A stretch of 64,000 nucleotides of DNA from Actinopolymorpha singaporensis (GCF_900104745.1 NZ_LT629732.1:3273981-3337980), one strand, 5' to 3'. Shown: positions 14,654 through 23,315, counted from the stretch's first letter. Translations and numbers: made by a program. Notes: generated from the letters alone by a model not told the origin.

Positions 14654-15550
14654 ATGCCGTCCGACCCGAGCGCCGCAGGCTCCGCTCCCAACGGCTCCCC
14701 GCCGGCGCCCGAATCCCCGCCGATTCCCGACCCGCCGGAGACTCTGGAACCGCCGCAGACTCTGGAACCGCCGCAGACTCTGGAACCGCCTGAGGTGCCC
14801 GCCCCGGCGCCGGGCGTTCCATCGCACCGGGCGGGCGACGGCAGGCGAACCGGTTCGCGCAGCGGTCGAAGCCGGCGCGGAGTAGGTCGGGGGACCAGCC
14901 GGCCGAGCGGCAGTATCCCCAGCCGTGGCGTGGCCACCGTCCTGCTCGCTCTCGGGGACAGCTGGGGGGCCATCCTCTTCCTCGGCTGCGCGAGCCTCGT
15001 GCTCGGTGCCGCCGTGGTCGCTCGGCTTCACGTGACTCCGGCCGGCTGGCCCGGCGCGTCGACGAGGATGATCGGCGTCCTGCTCGGCGCGCAGATCCTG
15101 CTGTACGGCTTGTGCCACCTGCTCCGGGCGATGGCGGCGCCCGACGTGGACGGCGGCCGCCGCGTGTTGGTGGCGCTGCTCGGCATCGAGGCGCTGGTCG
15201 TGGGTGTCCTGCTGGTCCGCGGGGTCGGCGGCACGGTGGCCGCGCTCGGGCTGGTGGCCGGGCTGTTCTGGCTGGTGGCGGGGGTGATCGCGGCCCTGTC
15301 GGAGTTCGTGGGCCGGGCGCGGCCGGGGCGCGGCCCGGCGATGCTGGGCGGGCTGCTCGCGATCGCGGCGAGCATCGCGGTGCTGTCGTACCCCGAGGCC
15401 TCCCTCACCGTGACCGCCGACGTCCTCGGCTGCTACGCGACTGTCCTCGGCGCTCTGACCATCGTGCAGGCGTTCCAGGTCCGGAACGCCAGGACCGCCC
15501 GCCCGGCGGACCGGGACCGGGCCGACAGTGGCGTCGCCGCAGGCGGCTGA
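14654..15550 (+). CDS. DUF308 (HdeD-like) membrane protein with Pro-rich N-terminus
   Basis: A 298-residue protein. Residues 1-100 are disordered, rich in Pro, Arg and Gly, with a repeated six-residue unit (TLEPPQ x3) encoded by a tandem 18-bp repeat. From about residue 100 six hydrophobic helices follow (LGDSWGAILFLGCASLVLGA, LFWLVAGVIAALSEFV, AASIAVLSYPEASLTV), matching the duplicated DUF308/HdeD pattern. HdeD-like proteins are linked to acid and membrane stress, but the biochemical role is unknown. A GAGGGGAG site precedes the start; GTG at 14651 is an alternative. The decayed gene overlapping its 3' end was probably its operon partner. Confidence 0.8.
   Translation: MPSDPSAAGSAPNGSPPAPESPPIPDPPETLEPPQTLEPPQTLEPPEVPAPAPGVPSHRAGDGRRTGSRSGRSRRGVGRGTSRPSGSIPSRGVATVLLALGDSWGAILFLGCASLVLGAAVVARLHVTPAGWPGASTRMIGVLLGAQILLYGLCHLLRAMAAPDVDGGRRVLVALLGIEALVVGVLLVRGVGGTVAALGLVAGLFWLVAGVIAALSEFVGRARPGRGPAMLGGLLAIAASIAVLSYPEASLTVTADVLGCYATVLGALTIVQAFQVRNARTARPADRDRADSGVAAGG
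14738..14791 (+). repeat. 18-bp tandem repeat x3 in DUF308 gene
   Basis: Three in-frame copies of an 18-base unit (core ACTCTGGAACCGCCG) at 14738, 14756 and 14774 encode the TLEPPQ repeats. Copy number is likely to vary between strains. Confidence 0.9.
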
Positions 15551-15804
15551 ACCGGTTCGTACGCCGCGGGCCGACTACACCGGCGCGGTGTACGGCTCCC
15601 TGCTCGCCGGTTCGGTCGTGGCCGGAGCCGGGGCGGGCCAAGCTGGCTGGCGCTCGTGGTCGCGGTGGCCGGTGGGGTTTCTGGGCGGTGATCGCGACCG
15701 CCGAGGCCGGCGCAGGTCGTTCGGTCATCGTGCTGTCGGCGTTCGTCAACCTTGTCCTGGGGCTGGCCATCATCATCGGCGTGAAGAGCCTGATCCCGCA
15801 CTGA
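15528..15804 (+). pseudogene. decayed small integral membrane protein gene
   Basis: From the GTG at 15528 one frame gives ADYTGAVYGSLLAGSVVAGAGAGQAGW, which resembles the N-terminus of a four-helix actinobacterial membrane protein; about 90 bases later a different frame gives AVIATAEAGAGRSVIVLSAF and VNLVLGLAIIIGVKSLIPH, which resembles its last two helices, ending at the TGA at 15802-15804. The middle helices are missing and the two ends are out of frame. Both ends looking conserved argues for a real gene that suffered an internal deletion with a frameshift. It overlaps the end of the DUF308 gene by 23 bases, as translationally coupled genes do. The family comparison is from memory. Confidence 0.5.
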
Positions 15805-15864
15805 GCCGGTGTCGATCCGTGTCGATCCGGTCAGTACGGGACCAGGCTCCTCGTCCGGCTCGGC

Positions 15865-16623
15865 TCAGGCCGGCGCCGACCGCCCCTGCCCCGGGATGCG
15901 GCCCCGGCCACCGGCGGCCTGGGCCTGTCCGACGAGTTCGGGGAGCTTGCGGACGCTGAACGCCGCGAAGATCTCCGTGACGCCGTACAGGATCATGCCG
16001 ATCCCGATCAGGTTGACCAGGAGCAGCACCTGGCGACCGGGCGAGCTGATCGCCCACATGCCCAGCACGATCTCCAGGGCACCGAGGATGAGGCCGACCC
16101 ACCACAGGTGCCGCCCGACCGAGGCCAGGCTGGCGACGAGCGTGAAGATTCCGCTGATCACGAGATACCACGCCACGAAGACCGAGAGCACGAACAACGT
16201 CGGCCCCGGCCACACGATCGCGGCGATCCCGGCCCCGACGCCGAGGACACCACCCACGATCCACAGCCAGCGCCAGTTGTCCGCCCGCGAGGCATGCATG
16301 AACTGCGAGATGCCGCCGAGGATGAACGCGATGCCGGCCAGGATGGCCAGCGAGACCACCGCGGCCGGGCGCAGGCTCAACAGGAGCATGCCGTACAACG
16401 TCCACAGCACGCCTACAGCGAGGTAGAGCCACCACAGCTTGCTGACCGACTCCGCCATCTCCATCGCCGGCGCCTCGCCACCCATCCGGGCTTCCCGGGC
16501 CTCCCGGGTGCCCATGTCCTCGGCTCTGGTTCCTTGCGGCGCCTGCTCCGGAATCTGCGCGCCCTGTGCCGTGGGAGCCCCGCGCTGCGGGCGCTGGGGG
16601 GTCTCTGGGGATTCGCCTGACAT
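15865..16623 (-). CDS. HdeD family acid-resistance/DUF308 membrane protein
   Basis: A 252-residue protein with a polar N-terminal 55 residues and then six transmembrane helices in the duplicated DUF308 pattern: LWWLYLAVGVLWTLYGMLLL, ILAGIAFILGGISQF, WLWIVGGVLGVGAGIAAIVWPGPTL, and the motif GALEIVLGMWAIS. It is closer to the HdeD consensus than the paralogue at 14654, and the two genes converge on the decayed gene between them. The ATG at 16623 was chosen because AAGGGG lies 6-9 bases before it; a GTG two codons earlier overlaps that site. Function beyond stress association is not established. Confidence 0.87.
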   Translation of the reverse strand: MSGESPETPQRPQRGAPTAQGAQIPEQAPQGTRAEDMGTREAREARMGGEAPAMEMAESVSKLWWLYLAVGVLWTLYGMLLLSLRPAAVVSLAILAGIAFILGGISQFMHASRADNWRWLWIVGGVLGVGAGIAAIVWPGPTLFVLSVFVAWYLVISGIFTLVASLASVGRHLWWVGLILGALEIVLGMWAISSPGRQVLLLVNLIGIGMILYGVTEIFAAFSVRKLPELVGQAQAAGGRGRIPGQGRSAPA

Positions 16624-16755
16624 CTCCACCCCTTGGGTCGGGTCCGGCTGTGCCGCGGCACACCTGGACGGCCTTCCGCTTCGCGCACGCCGGTCCGGCG
16701 TACAGGTGAACGATGTCTCCCACGATCCGTCGGCGGCTCATCCTGATCGGGTGAA

Positions 16756-16950
16756 TTGACATCCTCCCGGACTGAAGTCTGGGGATTCCCGTACCGCTCA
16801 CGCGGCCGGTTGGTTGGCGTTGCCAGCAGCGGATGTGGCTGTTGGACTGATAGCCCGTTCACGGCTTCCTTTCGGCCCGAGGGTTGTCGCCTCGCCTCGT
16901 GTCCCTGCCAGAACCAGGCCCGCGCCCGCCTTTACGAGCGGGTCCGGCGA
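16756..16950 (-). mobile_element. right-end relic of an IS200/IS605-family element
   Basis: On the minus strand a frame ends in GRDTRRGDNPRAERKP and stops at TGA (16859-16861), resembling the C-terminal tail of actinobacterial TnpB proteins. About 100 bases later comes the hairpin CCCGGAC-TGAA-GTCTGGG (16766-16783), flanked by GGAATCCCC and GGAGGATGTCAA, the arrangement usual at the right end of these elements; TCAA at 16756-16759 matches the cleavage tetranucleotide known for IS608. Only some 200 bases survive; there is no TnpA, TnpB core or left end. The element boundary at the tnpB side cannot be placed precisely. This stretch sits between the HdeD gene and the phytase-like gene. Confidence 0.5.
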
Positions 16951-17077
16951 CTGAGGTCCAGGGCTAGAACCGAACAGAGGGCGCGGTCAGCGACCATTGA
17001 AGGCATCCGCGGCCGAAGACGAACTCCTGGCCAACCTGCGCCGTCGGGAATGGTCGGATCGGGCAGGATCGCGTTGG

Positions 17078-18325
17078 ATGGTGCGCATGGGTAGGCAATC
17101 CGCACTCGTCCTGTCCGCCGCGTTGGTCGCGCCGCTGCTCGGCGTCGCGCTCACCGCCGGCTCCGCCACCACCGCGCCGAACGCCGCGCCGAACGCTCAG
17201 CCAGTCGCGGCAGCGGCGCCCGCCGTCCATACCGGCCGCGCGGATCCGGTGCTCGGTACGCCGCGGCTGCTCGGGGTGCGAACCGTGCCGAAGGGGCTGG
17301 TCGTCGGCGGCCTGTCCGTCGGAGAGCTGTCCGGCATCGACCGCGACCCGCGCACCGGTCGGTGGTACCTCCTGTCCGACGACTCCGAGGACGGCCCGGT
17401 GCGGATGTTCACCGCCCGGTTCGACATCTCCGACGCCGGGGTCGGGCAGATCGGGTTCACCGGCGCCACCGCACTCGAACGCTCCGACGGCTCGCTCTTC
17501 CCGCCGTTCGCGAGCGACGACCCGGAGGTGGCCGACCCGGAGTCGGTCCGCGTCGACCCTCACGACGGAAGTCTGTACTGGACCAGCGAGGGCAAGCGGG
17601 TGGTGCCCGCGAACGGGTCGGCGCCCGCGCTGATCGACCCGTGGGTACGCCAGGCGACGTTGGACGGTAAGTACGTACGCCAGTTCACCGGCCCGGCCGT
17701 CCTGGCGATGCGCGCCGATGAGGTGGGACCACGGGCGAACGCGACGTTCGAGGGAATGACCCTCACCACTGACGGGCGCCGGCTGGTGACGTCGATGGAG
17801 GGTCCGCTCTACCAGGACGGCCCGCTGCCGACCATCGACCACGGCGCGGTCACCCGGCTGACGTGGTACGACAAGCGCACCGGCCGCGCGTTCCGCCAGC
17901 TGGCGTACCCTCTCGACCCGATCCCGGTGGCGCCGAACCCGCCCACCGCCTCTGCCGACAACGGCGTCAGCGAGCTACTGGCCGTCGACCGGCACCGCTA
18001 CCTCGTCCTGGAACGCTCCTACGCCGCCGGAGTGGGCAACACCATCCGGCTGTACGAGGTCGACGACCGCGGCGCGACGAACGTGCTCCGGCGGCACAGT
18101 CTGGCCGACGGCGGGTACCGGCCGGTGCGCAAGCGGCTGGTGGTGGACTTCGCCGACCCCGCCAACGCCGGCCTCCCGCATGTCGACAACCTGGAGGGGA
18201 TGGCCTGGGGGCCGCGGCTGCCGAGCGGTGAGCGGACGCTGGTGTTCGTGTCCGACGACAACTTCAACCCCACCCAGGTGACCCAGGTGGTGGCGCTCGC
18301 GATCCCGCGCTGGTCCCCGAGCTGA
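17078..18325 (+). CDS. esterase-like/phytase-like secreted protein
   Basis: A 415-residue exported protein. An N-terminal signal peptide (SALVLSAALVAPLLGVALTAGSA) is followed by a beta-propeller-like domain of the type called esterase-like activity of phytase: GELSGIDRDPRTGRWYLLSDDS, DPESVRVDPHDGSLYWTSEG, NATFEGMTLTTDGRRLVTSMEGPL, and near the end DNLEGMAWGPRLPSGERTLVFVSDDNF. These regularly spaced acidic segments are the blade motifs of the family. The substrate of such proteins is mostly unknown. The start is ATG 17078 or 17087; a longer frame to 16997 runs into the IS relic. No operon partner: the sulfatase downstream converges. Confidence 0.86.
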   Translation: MVRMGRQSALVLSAALVAPLLGVALTAGSATTAPNAAPNAQPVAAAAPAVHTGRADPVLGTPRLLGVRTVPKGLVVGGLSVGELSGIDRDPRTGRWYLLSDDSEDGPVRMFTARFDISDAGVGQIGFTGATALERSDGSLFPPFASDDPEVADPESVRVDPHDGSLYWTSEGKRVVPANGSAPALIDPWVRQATLDGKYVRQFTGPAVLAMRADEVGPRANATFEGMTLTTDGRRLVTSMEGPLYQDGPLPTIDHGAVTRLTWYDKRTGRAFRQLAYPLDPIPVAPNPPTASADNGVSELLAVDRHRYLVLERSYAAGVGNTIRLYEVDDRGATNVLRRHSLADGGYRPVRKRLVVDFADPANAGLPHVDNLEGMAWGPRLPSGERTLVFVSDDNFNPTQVTQVVALAIPRWSPS

Positions 18326-18336
18326 CCCCGCGGAGG

Positions 18337-20109
18337 TCAGCTGGTAGCCAGTGCCTGCGCCAGCCGCCGCAGGCGTTCGCCGTCGAGCACACCGGGGGCC
18401 ACCGCGGCGAGCTCGCGCAGGGACAGGTGGCCGAGGGTGGCGACCCGCGGATTGTCCAGCAGGCCGGGCACGGCCGACTCCATCGACGCGACCGCGCCCG
18501 GGTCGGCCAGCAGCTCGGCCACCGGCGAGGTGAGCGTGTGCCGCCCGGCGGGGAACTCCTCCGGCTCCGGCAGCGGCGTGGTCGCCCGCCGCACCTGCTC
18601 GCGCTGGCGGCGCAGCAGCAGATGCTCCGGTCCGACGTCGCCGGCGGTCGGCAGTCCCAGCCGGGCGAACTGCTCCGGTGGCGCCTCCTCGGCCCGCATC
18701 AGCTCCACCATCAGCCCGGCCAGGCGGGTCTCCACCTCGTCGTCGACCAGCGGGTCGTCCTGGTGCGGGTCGTTGTCGAGGTCGAACAGCATCGAGCCGT
18801 GGAGATAGGTGTTGGCCAGCGGCTCTCCGGGCACGCGGAGCACCGGGCAGCCCTTCGTGAACCCGAACGGCGGGCTGAGCTGGGCGTCGCGCAACTCGTC
18901 GACGCGGAAGCGTTCGCGCATGTGCGTGGGCATGAGGGTGTAGCCGTAAAGCGGGCCGTTGGCCGGATCGGCGCACGCCCGCATGTAGACGTACCGCCCG
19001 TCGGTGATGTTGACGTGGCCGCCGAAGCTGCCGAACAACCCCACCTCACGCACGGGCGTGTCGCCCGCGACCGTCGCCCCCAGCGGCACGCCGTGCATGT
19101 CCGGCGGGCGCTGCACGCCGAAGTGGTCCAGCAGGGTGGGCGCGATGTCGATCGTCTGCACCAGGCTGGACCGGCGTTGCCCGGCCGCGTGCGGTGCGCG
19201 CGGATCCCAGACGAACAAGGGGTTGTGGATGTTCTCGTCGTACCACGGCTGGGCGTTCTTGCCCCACCAGCCGTGCTCGCCGAGCAGGAACCCGTGGTCG
19301 GTGGCCACGATCAGCATGGTGTCCGACCACATGTCGTGGGCGTCCATCGCGTCCAGCACCCGGCCCAGCGAGTGGTCGCACATGCTGAGCAGCGCGGCGT
19401 ACTCGAAGCGCACGTGCTCGACCACCTCGGGCCGCTCGGTCACCCGCTTGTAGTCGGGCCAGTCGTGGTGTGGCCCGGCGTAGGCGTGCGGGTAGAGGTC
19501 CTTGTACTGCTTGTACGTGAAGAACGGCTCGTGCGGGTCGAACGTCTCCAGGTGCAGGAACCAGTTGTCCTGCGCGTGGTTGGTGTCGAGGAACTCGATC
19601 CCCGCGTCGAAGGTGCGGCTTTGCGGATGGTCCTCCTCCTGGCGCAGGTGCTCGCGGTTGATCCAGTCCTGCCGCCAGGTCGCGCCGCGGTTGATCTTGG
19701 GGCTGTCGGGCACGTGCGGGTCGGCCACCTGGCCCTTCCACGCGTCGCCTTCCTGCCCGCGGAAGAACTCCCAGGAGTCGTAGCGGCCGTGGTAGGTCGC
19801 GCCGCCGTCCTCCCAGTAGTGCTGGTGGTCGCTGGCCAGGTGGGTGTAGACGCCGTGCTCGCCCAGCAGCTGCGGCATCGAGTCGTCGAAGGGTTCCAGC
19901 GGGCCCCAGTCACGGTGCAGGAAGTTGTACCGGCCGGTGTGCAGCTCACGGCGGGCCGGGATGCACGGCATGCTTCCGCCGTAGCACCGGTCGAACGTCG
20001 CGGACCGCCGCGCCAGCCGGGAGAAGTTGGGTGCGTGCACCCAGTCGTTGCCGTAGGGCGGCAGGAAGCGGCGGTTGAGCGTGTCGAAGAGCACCAGGAT
20101 CGCCTTCAC
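18337..20109 (-). CDS. sulfatase, cysteine type
   Basis: A 590-residue arylsulfatase-family hydrolase. The metal-binding start AILVLFDTLNRRFLPPYGND and the signature GGSMPCIPARRELHTGR are clear; Cys49 in C-I-P-A-R is the residue that formylglycine-generating enzyme converts to formylglycine, so an FGE elsewhere in the genome is needed. Further metal ligands are in LIVATDHGFLLGEHGWWGKN. No signal peptide is present, so the enzyme is cytoplasmic or leaves by another route. The 150-residue C-terminal extension is longer than in minimal sulfatases. About 110 bases separate it from the upstream hyaluronan-synthase-like gene on the same strand, so the two may act on a shared polysaccharide (inference). 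Confidence 0.9.
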   Translation of the reverse strand: MKAILVLFDTLNRRFLPPYGNDWVHAPNFSRLARRSATFDRCYGGSMPCIPARRELHTGRYNFLHRDWGPLEPFDDSMPQLLGEHGVYTHLASDHQHYWEDGGATYHGRYDSWEFFRGQEGDAWKGQVADPHVPDSPKINRGATWRQDWINREHLRQEEDHPQSRTFDAGIEFLDTNHAQDNWFLHLETFDPHEPFFTYKQYKDLYPHAYAGPHHDWPDYKRVTERPEVVEHVRFEYAALLSMCDHSLGRVLDAMDAHDMWSDTMLIVATDHGFLLGEHGWWGKNAQPWYDENIHNPLFVWDPRAPHAAGQRRSSLVQTIDIAPTLLDHFGVQRPPDMHGVPLGATVAGDTPVREVGLFGSFGGHVNITDGRYVYMRACADPANGPLYGYTLMPTHMRERFRVDELRDAQLSPPFGFTKGCPVLRVPGEPLANTYLHGSMLFDLDNDPHQDDPLVDDEVETRLAGLMVELMRAEEAPPEQFARLGLPTAGDVGPEHLLLRRQREQVRRATTPLPEPEEFPAGRHTLTSPVAELLADPGAVASMESAVPGLLDNPRVATLGHLSLRELAAVAPGVLDGERLRRLAQALATS

Positions 20110-20218
20110 CGGACCTTCCTACCAGCCGGCGCGGACAACACGCCCGGCGCGACGCGGGCCGGCACCGGCGCAGAGGCCGGCCCGCAGCGGCCACCGAGGC
20201 CGGGTCGCGACCGATGCG

Positions 20219-21613
20219 TCAGGCGGCGTCGACGTACTCGCGTTCCCTCACCGGCCGCTCCCGCCTCGGCTGCGCCCGCTCCGGCTCGGGCACCGGCTCG
20301 GGCTCCCGCTCCGGCTTCCGGCGCAGTGCCACCTCCACCCGCGCCCGGGTGCCCCACCCGGTGGAGCGCAGAGTGAGCAGGGACCAGAACCGCAGCGGCA
20401 GCATCACCAGCAGGTTGACGTACCCGTACAGCGGCGACGTCGCGAACGTAAGGAACCGCGACCAGACGCTCTGACCCCCCCGGCGTACGTCGAAGTAGCG
20501 CACCGACCGCGCCAGCGACATCAGCCCCACGAACCACAGGTAGTGCAGGACGAGGACCTCCCCGGTCAGCACCGTGTGCACCACCAGGACGTACAGCAGG
20601 ATGGACGAGAAGACCGCCCACTGCGCGAGTTCGAGCAGGGTGAGCCACCACGCGGGCCTGGTGGGGGACAGGCTGCCGAGGACCCAGAGGGACTCGCGGA
20701 AGAACGACCTGCCCCACCGGGCCTGCTGGCGGACGAAGTGGTTGAAGCGCTCGGGTACGGCAGTGTGCGCGATCGCCGACTCCACGAACACCACCCGGCC
20801 CTCGCTCAGGCAGTAGTTCGTCATCCTCCGGTCGTCGCCGGTGATCGCGGGCTTGCCGAGGAACTCCTGGCTGAGGAAGTCGTCGAGATGCCGGAGTACG
20901 ACGTCCGCACGGTAGAAGGCGAGGATCCCGCACACGCACAGCACCGAGCCGAACCGGGAGTACGCCGCCCGCTCACCGAGGAAGGCGTTCGCGTATCGCA
21001 CGTCCTGCATCCGGGTCAGCACGTTGTGGTCGTGGTTCAGGGGGAGAACCAGCCCGGTGGTGGCGGTGACCCGCCGGCGTCCGAACGGCCGCAGGCCCTC
21101 GTACACCGCCGTGGGTTCGAGCACGGAGTCGGAGTCGACGCACACGAAGACGTCCACCTCCCCGGCCATCGCCCGGAAGCCGACCGCGAGCCCGTGCCGC
21201 TTGCCGAGGTTCTCCGGCTGGCGGAACACGCTGATCCGGTCGTGGACCGCGGCGTACTCCCTGGCCACCTCGAACGCGGCCGGGTCCTCGGAGGCGTCGT
21301 CGACGACCACGATCCGGCGCAGTGGGTACGACTGGGCCAGCAGCGAGTCCAGGCAGGAGCGCAGCAGGTTCGGGTCCTCGTTGTAGATCGTGACGATCGC
21401 GCCGATCCGGCGGCGCGGGTTCGGCTTCGGCCACCGCCTCGCCGGCAGCAGCGACAACAGCAGCTTGGTGCCGAGGATGCTGAAGACGGCGAAGCCGTAC
21501 ACGCTCGCGAGGCCGTGGTGCAGCCACCGGGACATGGTCAGAGCCGCGGCAGCGGAGAAGATCAGCAAAGCGGTGACCGTCATGCGACGGACGGCGGTGC
21601 GGACATCAGGCAT
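20219..21613 (-). CDS. family 2 glycosyltransferase, hyaluronan synthase-like
   Basis: A 464-residue processive membrane glycosyltransferase. Two N-terminal helices precede a GT2 domain with the nucleotide-sugar motifs VVVDDASED (Asp105/106), VDSDS (DxD, 160-162), ITGDDRRMTN (catalytic base, 259-263) and QQARWGRSFFRE (QxxRW, 296-300); three or four helices follow to form the channel. The set matches class I hyaluronan/chitin synthases, but other N-acetylhexosamine or glucan polymers are possible. The C-terminal 45 residues are charged repeats (EREPEPVPEPER). Start ATG 21613 with AGGAAA upstream. It is followed by the sulfatase. Confidence 0.88.
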   Translation of the reverse strand: MPDVRTAVRRMTVTALLIFSAAAALTMSRWLHHGLASVYGFAVFSILGTKLLLSLLPARRWPKPNPRRRIGAIVTIYNEDPNLLRSCLDSLLAQSYPLRRIVVVDDASEDPAAFEVAREYAAVHDRISVFRQPENLGKRHGLAVGFRAMAGEVDVFVCVDSDSVLEPTAVYEGLRPFGRRRVTATTGLVLPLNHDHNVLTRMQDVRYANAFLGERAAYSRFGSVLCVCGILAFYRADVVLRHLDDFLSQEFLGKPAITGDDRRMTNYCLSEGRVVFVESAIAHTAVPERFNHFVRQQARWGRSFFRESLWVLGSLSPTRPAWWLTLLELAQWAVFSSILLYVLVVHTVLTGEVLVLHYLWFVGLMSLARSVRYFDVRRGGQSVWSRFLTFATSPLYGYVNLLVMLPLRFWSLLTLRSTGWGTRARVEVALRRKPEREPEPVPEPERAQPRRERPVREREYVDAA

Positions 21614-21915
21614 TGCAGGCGTTTCCTAGGTATAGAGAGCAGGCGGCAGCGCCGCCGGAGCTCGAAGACCGCCCCCCGCGGTGATCGTGTGCCGGTGTGG
21701 TCGCCGGGCGCCGCGGTCGACGTCGGTCGACGGGCGCGCTGTCGAAGCGACCGGCCAGGACCTGACTGCGGCTCAGCGGACACGGCCGGAGACACCTCGT
21801 GGTGCCTCCGCCTGCCGCTCAGGCGTCGGGTCGTGTGAATCTTCCGCGGTACTCGCCGCGGTGGCGGGGCGCCGCGAAGGCGCCGGAGCAACTGGTTCGG
21901 CTCGTGTCGTCGGGG

Positions 21916-22053
21916 CTAGCCGTACGCGTGGGAGATCCCACCGTCGGCCCACAGGTACCGGCGCGCACCTACCTCCGGGTGCGCCCGGCCTGGACGGCTG
22001 GGTTGCGAGCCGCGTGCGGGCTGCAGGTCTGGTCTTACCGGTATTGCCATCAT
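21916..22053 (-). CDS. possible 45-residue small protein
   Basis: A doubled ATG ATG (22053/22050, complement) follows AGGAAGGGCGGCA at good ribosome-site spacing and opens a 45-codon frame that ends RRYLWADGGISHAYG and a TAG stop. It lies about 300 bases upstream of the synthase on the same strand. I do not recognise a family. The aromatic, non-GC-driven C-terminus and the strong ribosome site are the only arguments that it is translated; it could equally be chance. Confidence 0.25.
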   Translation of the reverse strand: MMAIPVRPDLQPARGSQPSRPGRAHPEVGARRYLWADGGISHAYG

Positions 22054-22194
22054 TGCCGCCCTTCCTACCAGGAGTCCCGGTTGTTCGCAGGCGCGCGATG
22101 ACGGATCGGGCCGAACATGCGCGGGGCAGATGGCCGGCGTCACTGTGCGGCATGTGATCAGGGCGACATGGGAGCGGGGCTACGCGGGAGCAGA

Positions 22195-22245
22195 GCGGCG
22201 GGGGGTGAGCGGGTGAGCGGCGGGGGGTGAGCGGGTGAGCGGCGG
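22195..22245. repeat. 22-bp tandem repeat x2.3
   Basis: The unit GCGGCGGGGGGTGAGCGGGT plus GA occurs at 22195 and 22217, with a partial third copy GCGGCGG. It lies 105 bases upstream of the LLM-class gene. Confidence 0.85.
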
Positions 22246-22349
22246 CCGCCGGTCCGGACGGCACGTGTTCGGCGGCGCGTCCCGGGAAGGTTAGGTCCCA
22301 CAGGCGCGAAGACCCGGTGACACCCGGCCCGAACCGACGAGGAGCGACC

Positions 22350-23315
22350 ATGGTGGAGTTCGGCTACACGATGATGTGCGAGCAGGCCGGCCCGACCCAG
22401 CTCGTACGCGACGCGTGCCTGGCCGAGGAGGCCGGCTTCGACTTCGCGGTGATGAGCGACCACTACTTCCCCTGGCTGGACGCACAGGGCCACTCCGCCT
22501 ATGCGTGGTCGGTGCTGGGGGCGGTCGCCCAGGCCACCTCGCGGATCCCGCTGATGACGTACGTCACCTGCCCGATCAGGCGCTACCACCCGGCGGTCGT
22601 CGCACAGAAGGCCGCCACGGTCGCGCTGCTCAGCGAGGGGCGGTTCACCCTGGGCCTCGGCGCGGGGGAGAACCTCAACGAGCACGTCGTCGGCGGCGGC
22701 TGGCCTCCGGTCGACGTCCGACACGAGATGCTGACCGAGGCGATCGAGATCATCCGCGAGCTGTGGGACGGCGGATATCTCCGGTACGACGGCGAGCACT
22801 TCAAGGTCGAGTCGGCCAAACTCTGGGACCTTCCGCCCACACCGCCGAAGATCGGGGTGGCGGCCTCCGGGCCGCAGTCGGTGCGCATCGCCGCCAACTA
22901 CGGTGACGCGCTGATCGCCACCGAGCCGAAACCGGAGCTAGGGAAGATGTTCGACGAGTTCGGCGGCACCGGCAAGCCGCGTATCGGCCAGATCCCGGTG
23001 TGTTACGACACCGACGCCGAGGCCGCCAAGCGCCGCGCCCACGAGCAGTTCCGCTGGTTCGCCGGCGGGTGGAAGGTCAACTCCGAGCTGCCCGGGCCGA
23101 CGGCGTTCGAGATGGCGACGCAGTTCGTGAAGCCCGACGACGTGTCCGAGCAGATCCCGTGCGGTCCGGACGTCGCCACGCACGTGGAGGCGATCAAGGC
23201 GTACGTCGACGCCGGCTACACGCACGTGGCGCTGGTTCAGGTCGGCGGTGACCACCAGGAGGACTTCGTCGCCTGGGCCAACAAGGAACTGCTGCCGGCC
23301 CTGCGGGAGCTGTGA
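22350..23315 (+). CDS. LLM class F420-dependent oxidoreductase
   Basis: A 321-residue bacterial-luciferase-like TIM-barrel enzyme. VEFGYTMMCEQAGPTQLVRDACLAEEAGFDFAVMSDHYFPW at the start and LLSEGRFTLGLGAGENLNEHVVG in the middle match the F420-dependent glucose-6-phosphate dehydrogenase-like subgroup (TIGR03557-type), which uses deazaflavin F420 instead of FMN. The true substrate of this subgroup is often unknown. The ATG at 22350 follows GAGGAGCGACC. It converges with the epimerase gene downstream. Its presence implies an F420 biosynthesis pathway elsewhere in the genome. Confidence 0.9.
   Translation: MVEFGYTMMCEQAGPTQLVRDACLAEEAGFDFAVMSDHYFPWLDAQGHSAYAWSVLGAVAQATSRIPLMTYVTCPIRRYHPAVVAQKAATVALLSEGRFTLGLGAGENLNEHVVGGGWPPVDVRHEMLTEAIEIIRELWDGGYLRYDGEHFKVESAKLWDLPPTPPKIGVAASGPQSVRIAANYGDALIATEPKPELGKMFDEFGGTGKPRIGQIPVCYDTDAEAAKRRAHEQFRWFAGGWKVNSELPGPTAFEMATQFVKPDDVSEQIPCGPDVATHVEAIKAYVDAGYTHVALVQVGGDHQEDFVAWANKELLPALREL

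Larger units (their letters stand above)
21614..22349. other. 736-base gap upstream of the synthase and LLM genes
   Basis: No convincing gene covers this stretch between two divergent genes. It holds one small frame with a good ribosome site (21916-22053, minus), a 22-base tandem repeat (22195-22245) and otherwise GC-rich sequence; the 300 bases nearest the synthase could be a long leader. I saw no riboswitch class that I can name. Confidence 0.5.

Noticed and set aside
16997-17077. Upstream extension of the phytase-like gene
   Set aside because: The added residues are not signal-like and run towards the IS relic; a proper signal peptide starts after ATG 17078.
21916-21966. Lasso-peptide-like core at the end of the small frame (Gly followed by Asp at position 9)
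   Set aside because: No Thr at the penultimate leader position and no lasso maturation genes (asparagine-synthetase-like cyclase, transglutaminase-like protease, RRE protein) anywhere in the window.
22195-22245. CRISPR-like array in the tandem repeat
   Set aside because: The repeat copies are adjacent without spacers, and there are no cas genes.
21614-22349. c-di-AMP, c-di-GMP or cobalamin riboswitch ahead of the synthase
   Set aside because: I looked on both strands for the conserved cores of these classes and found none that I could support.
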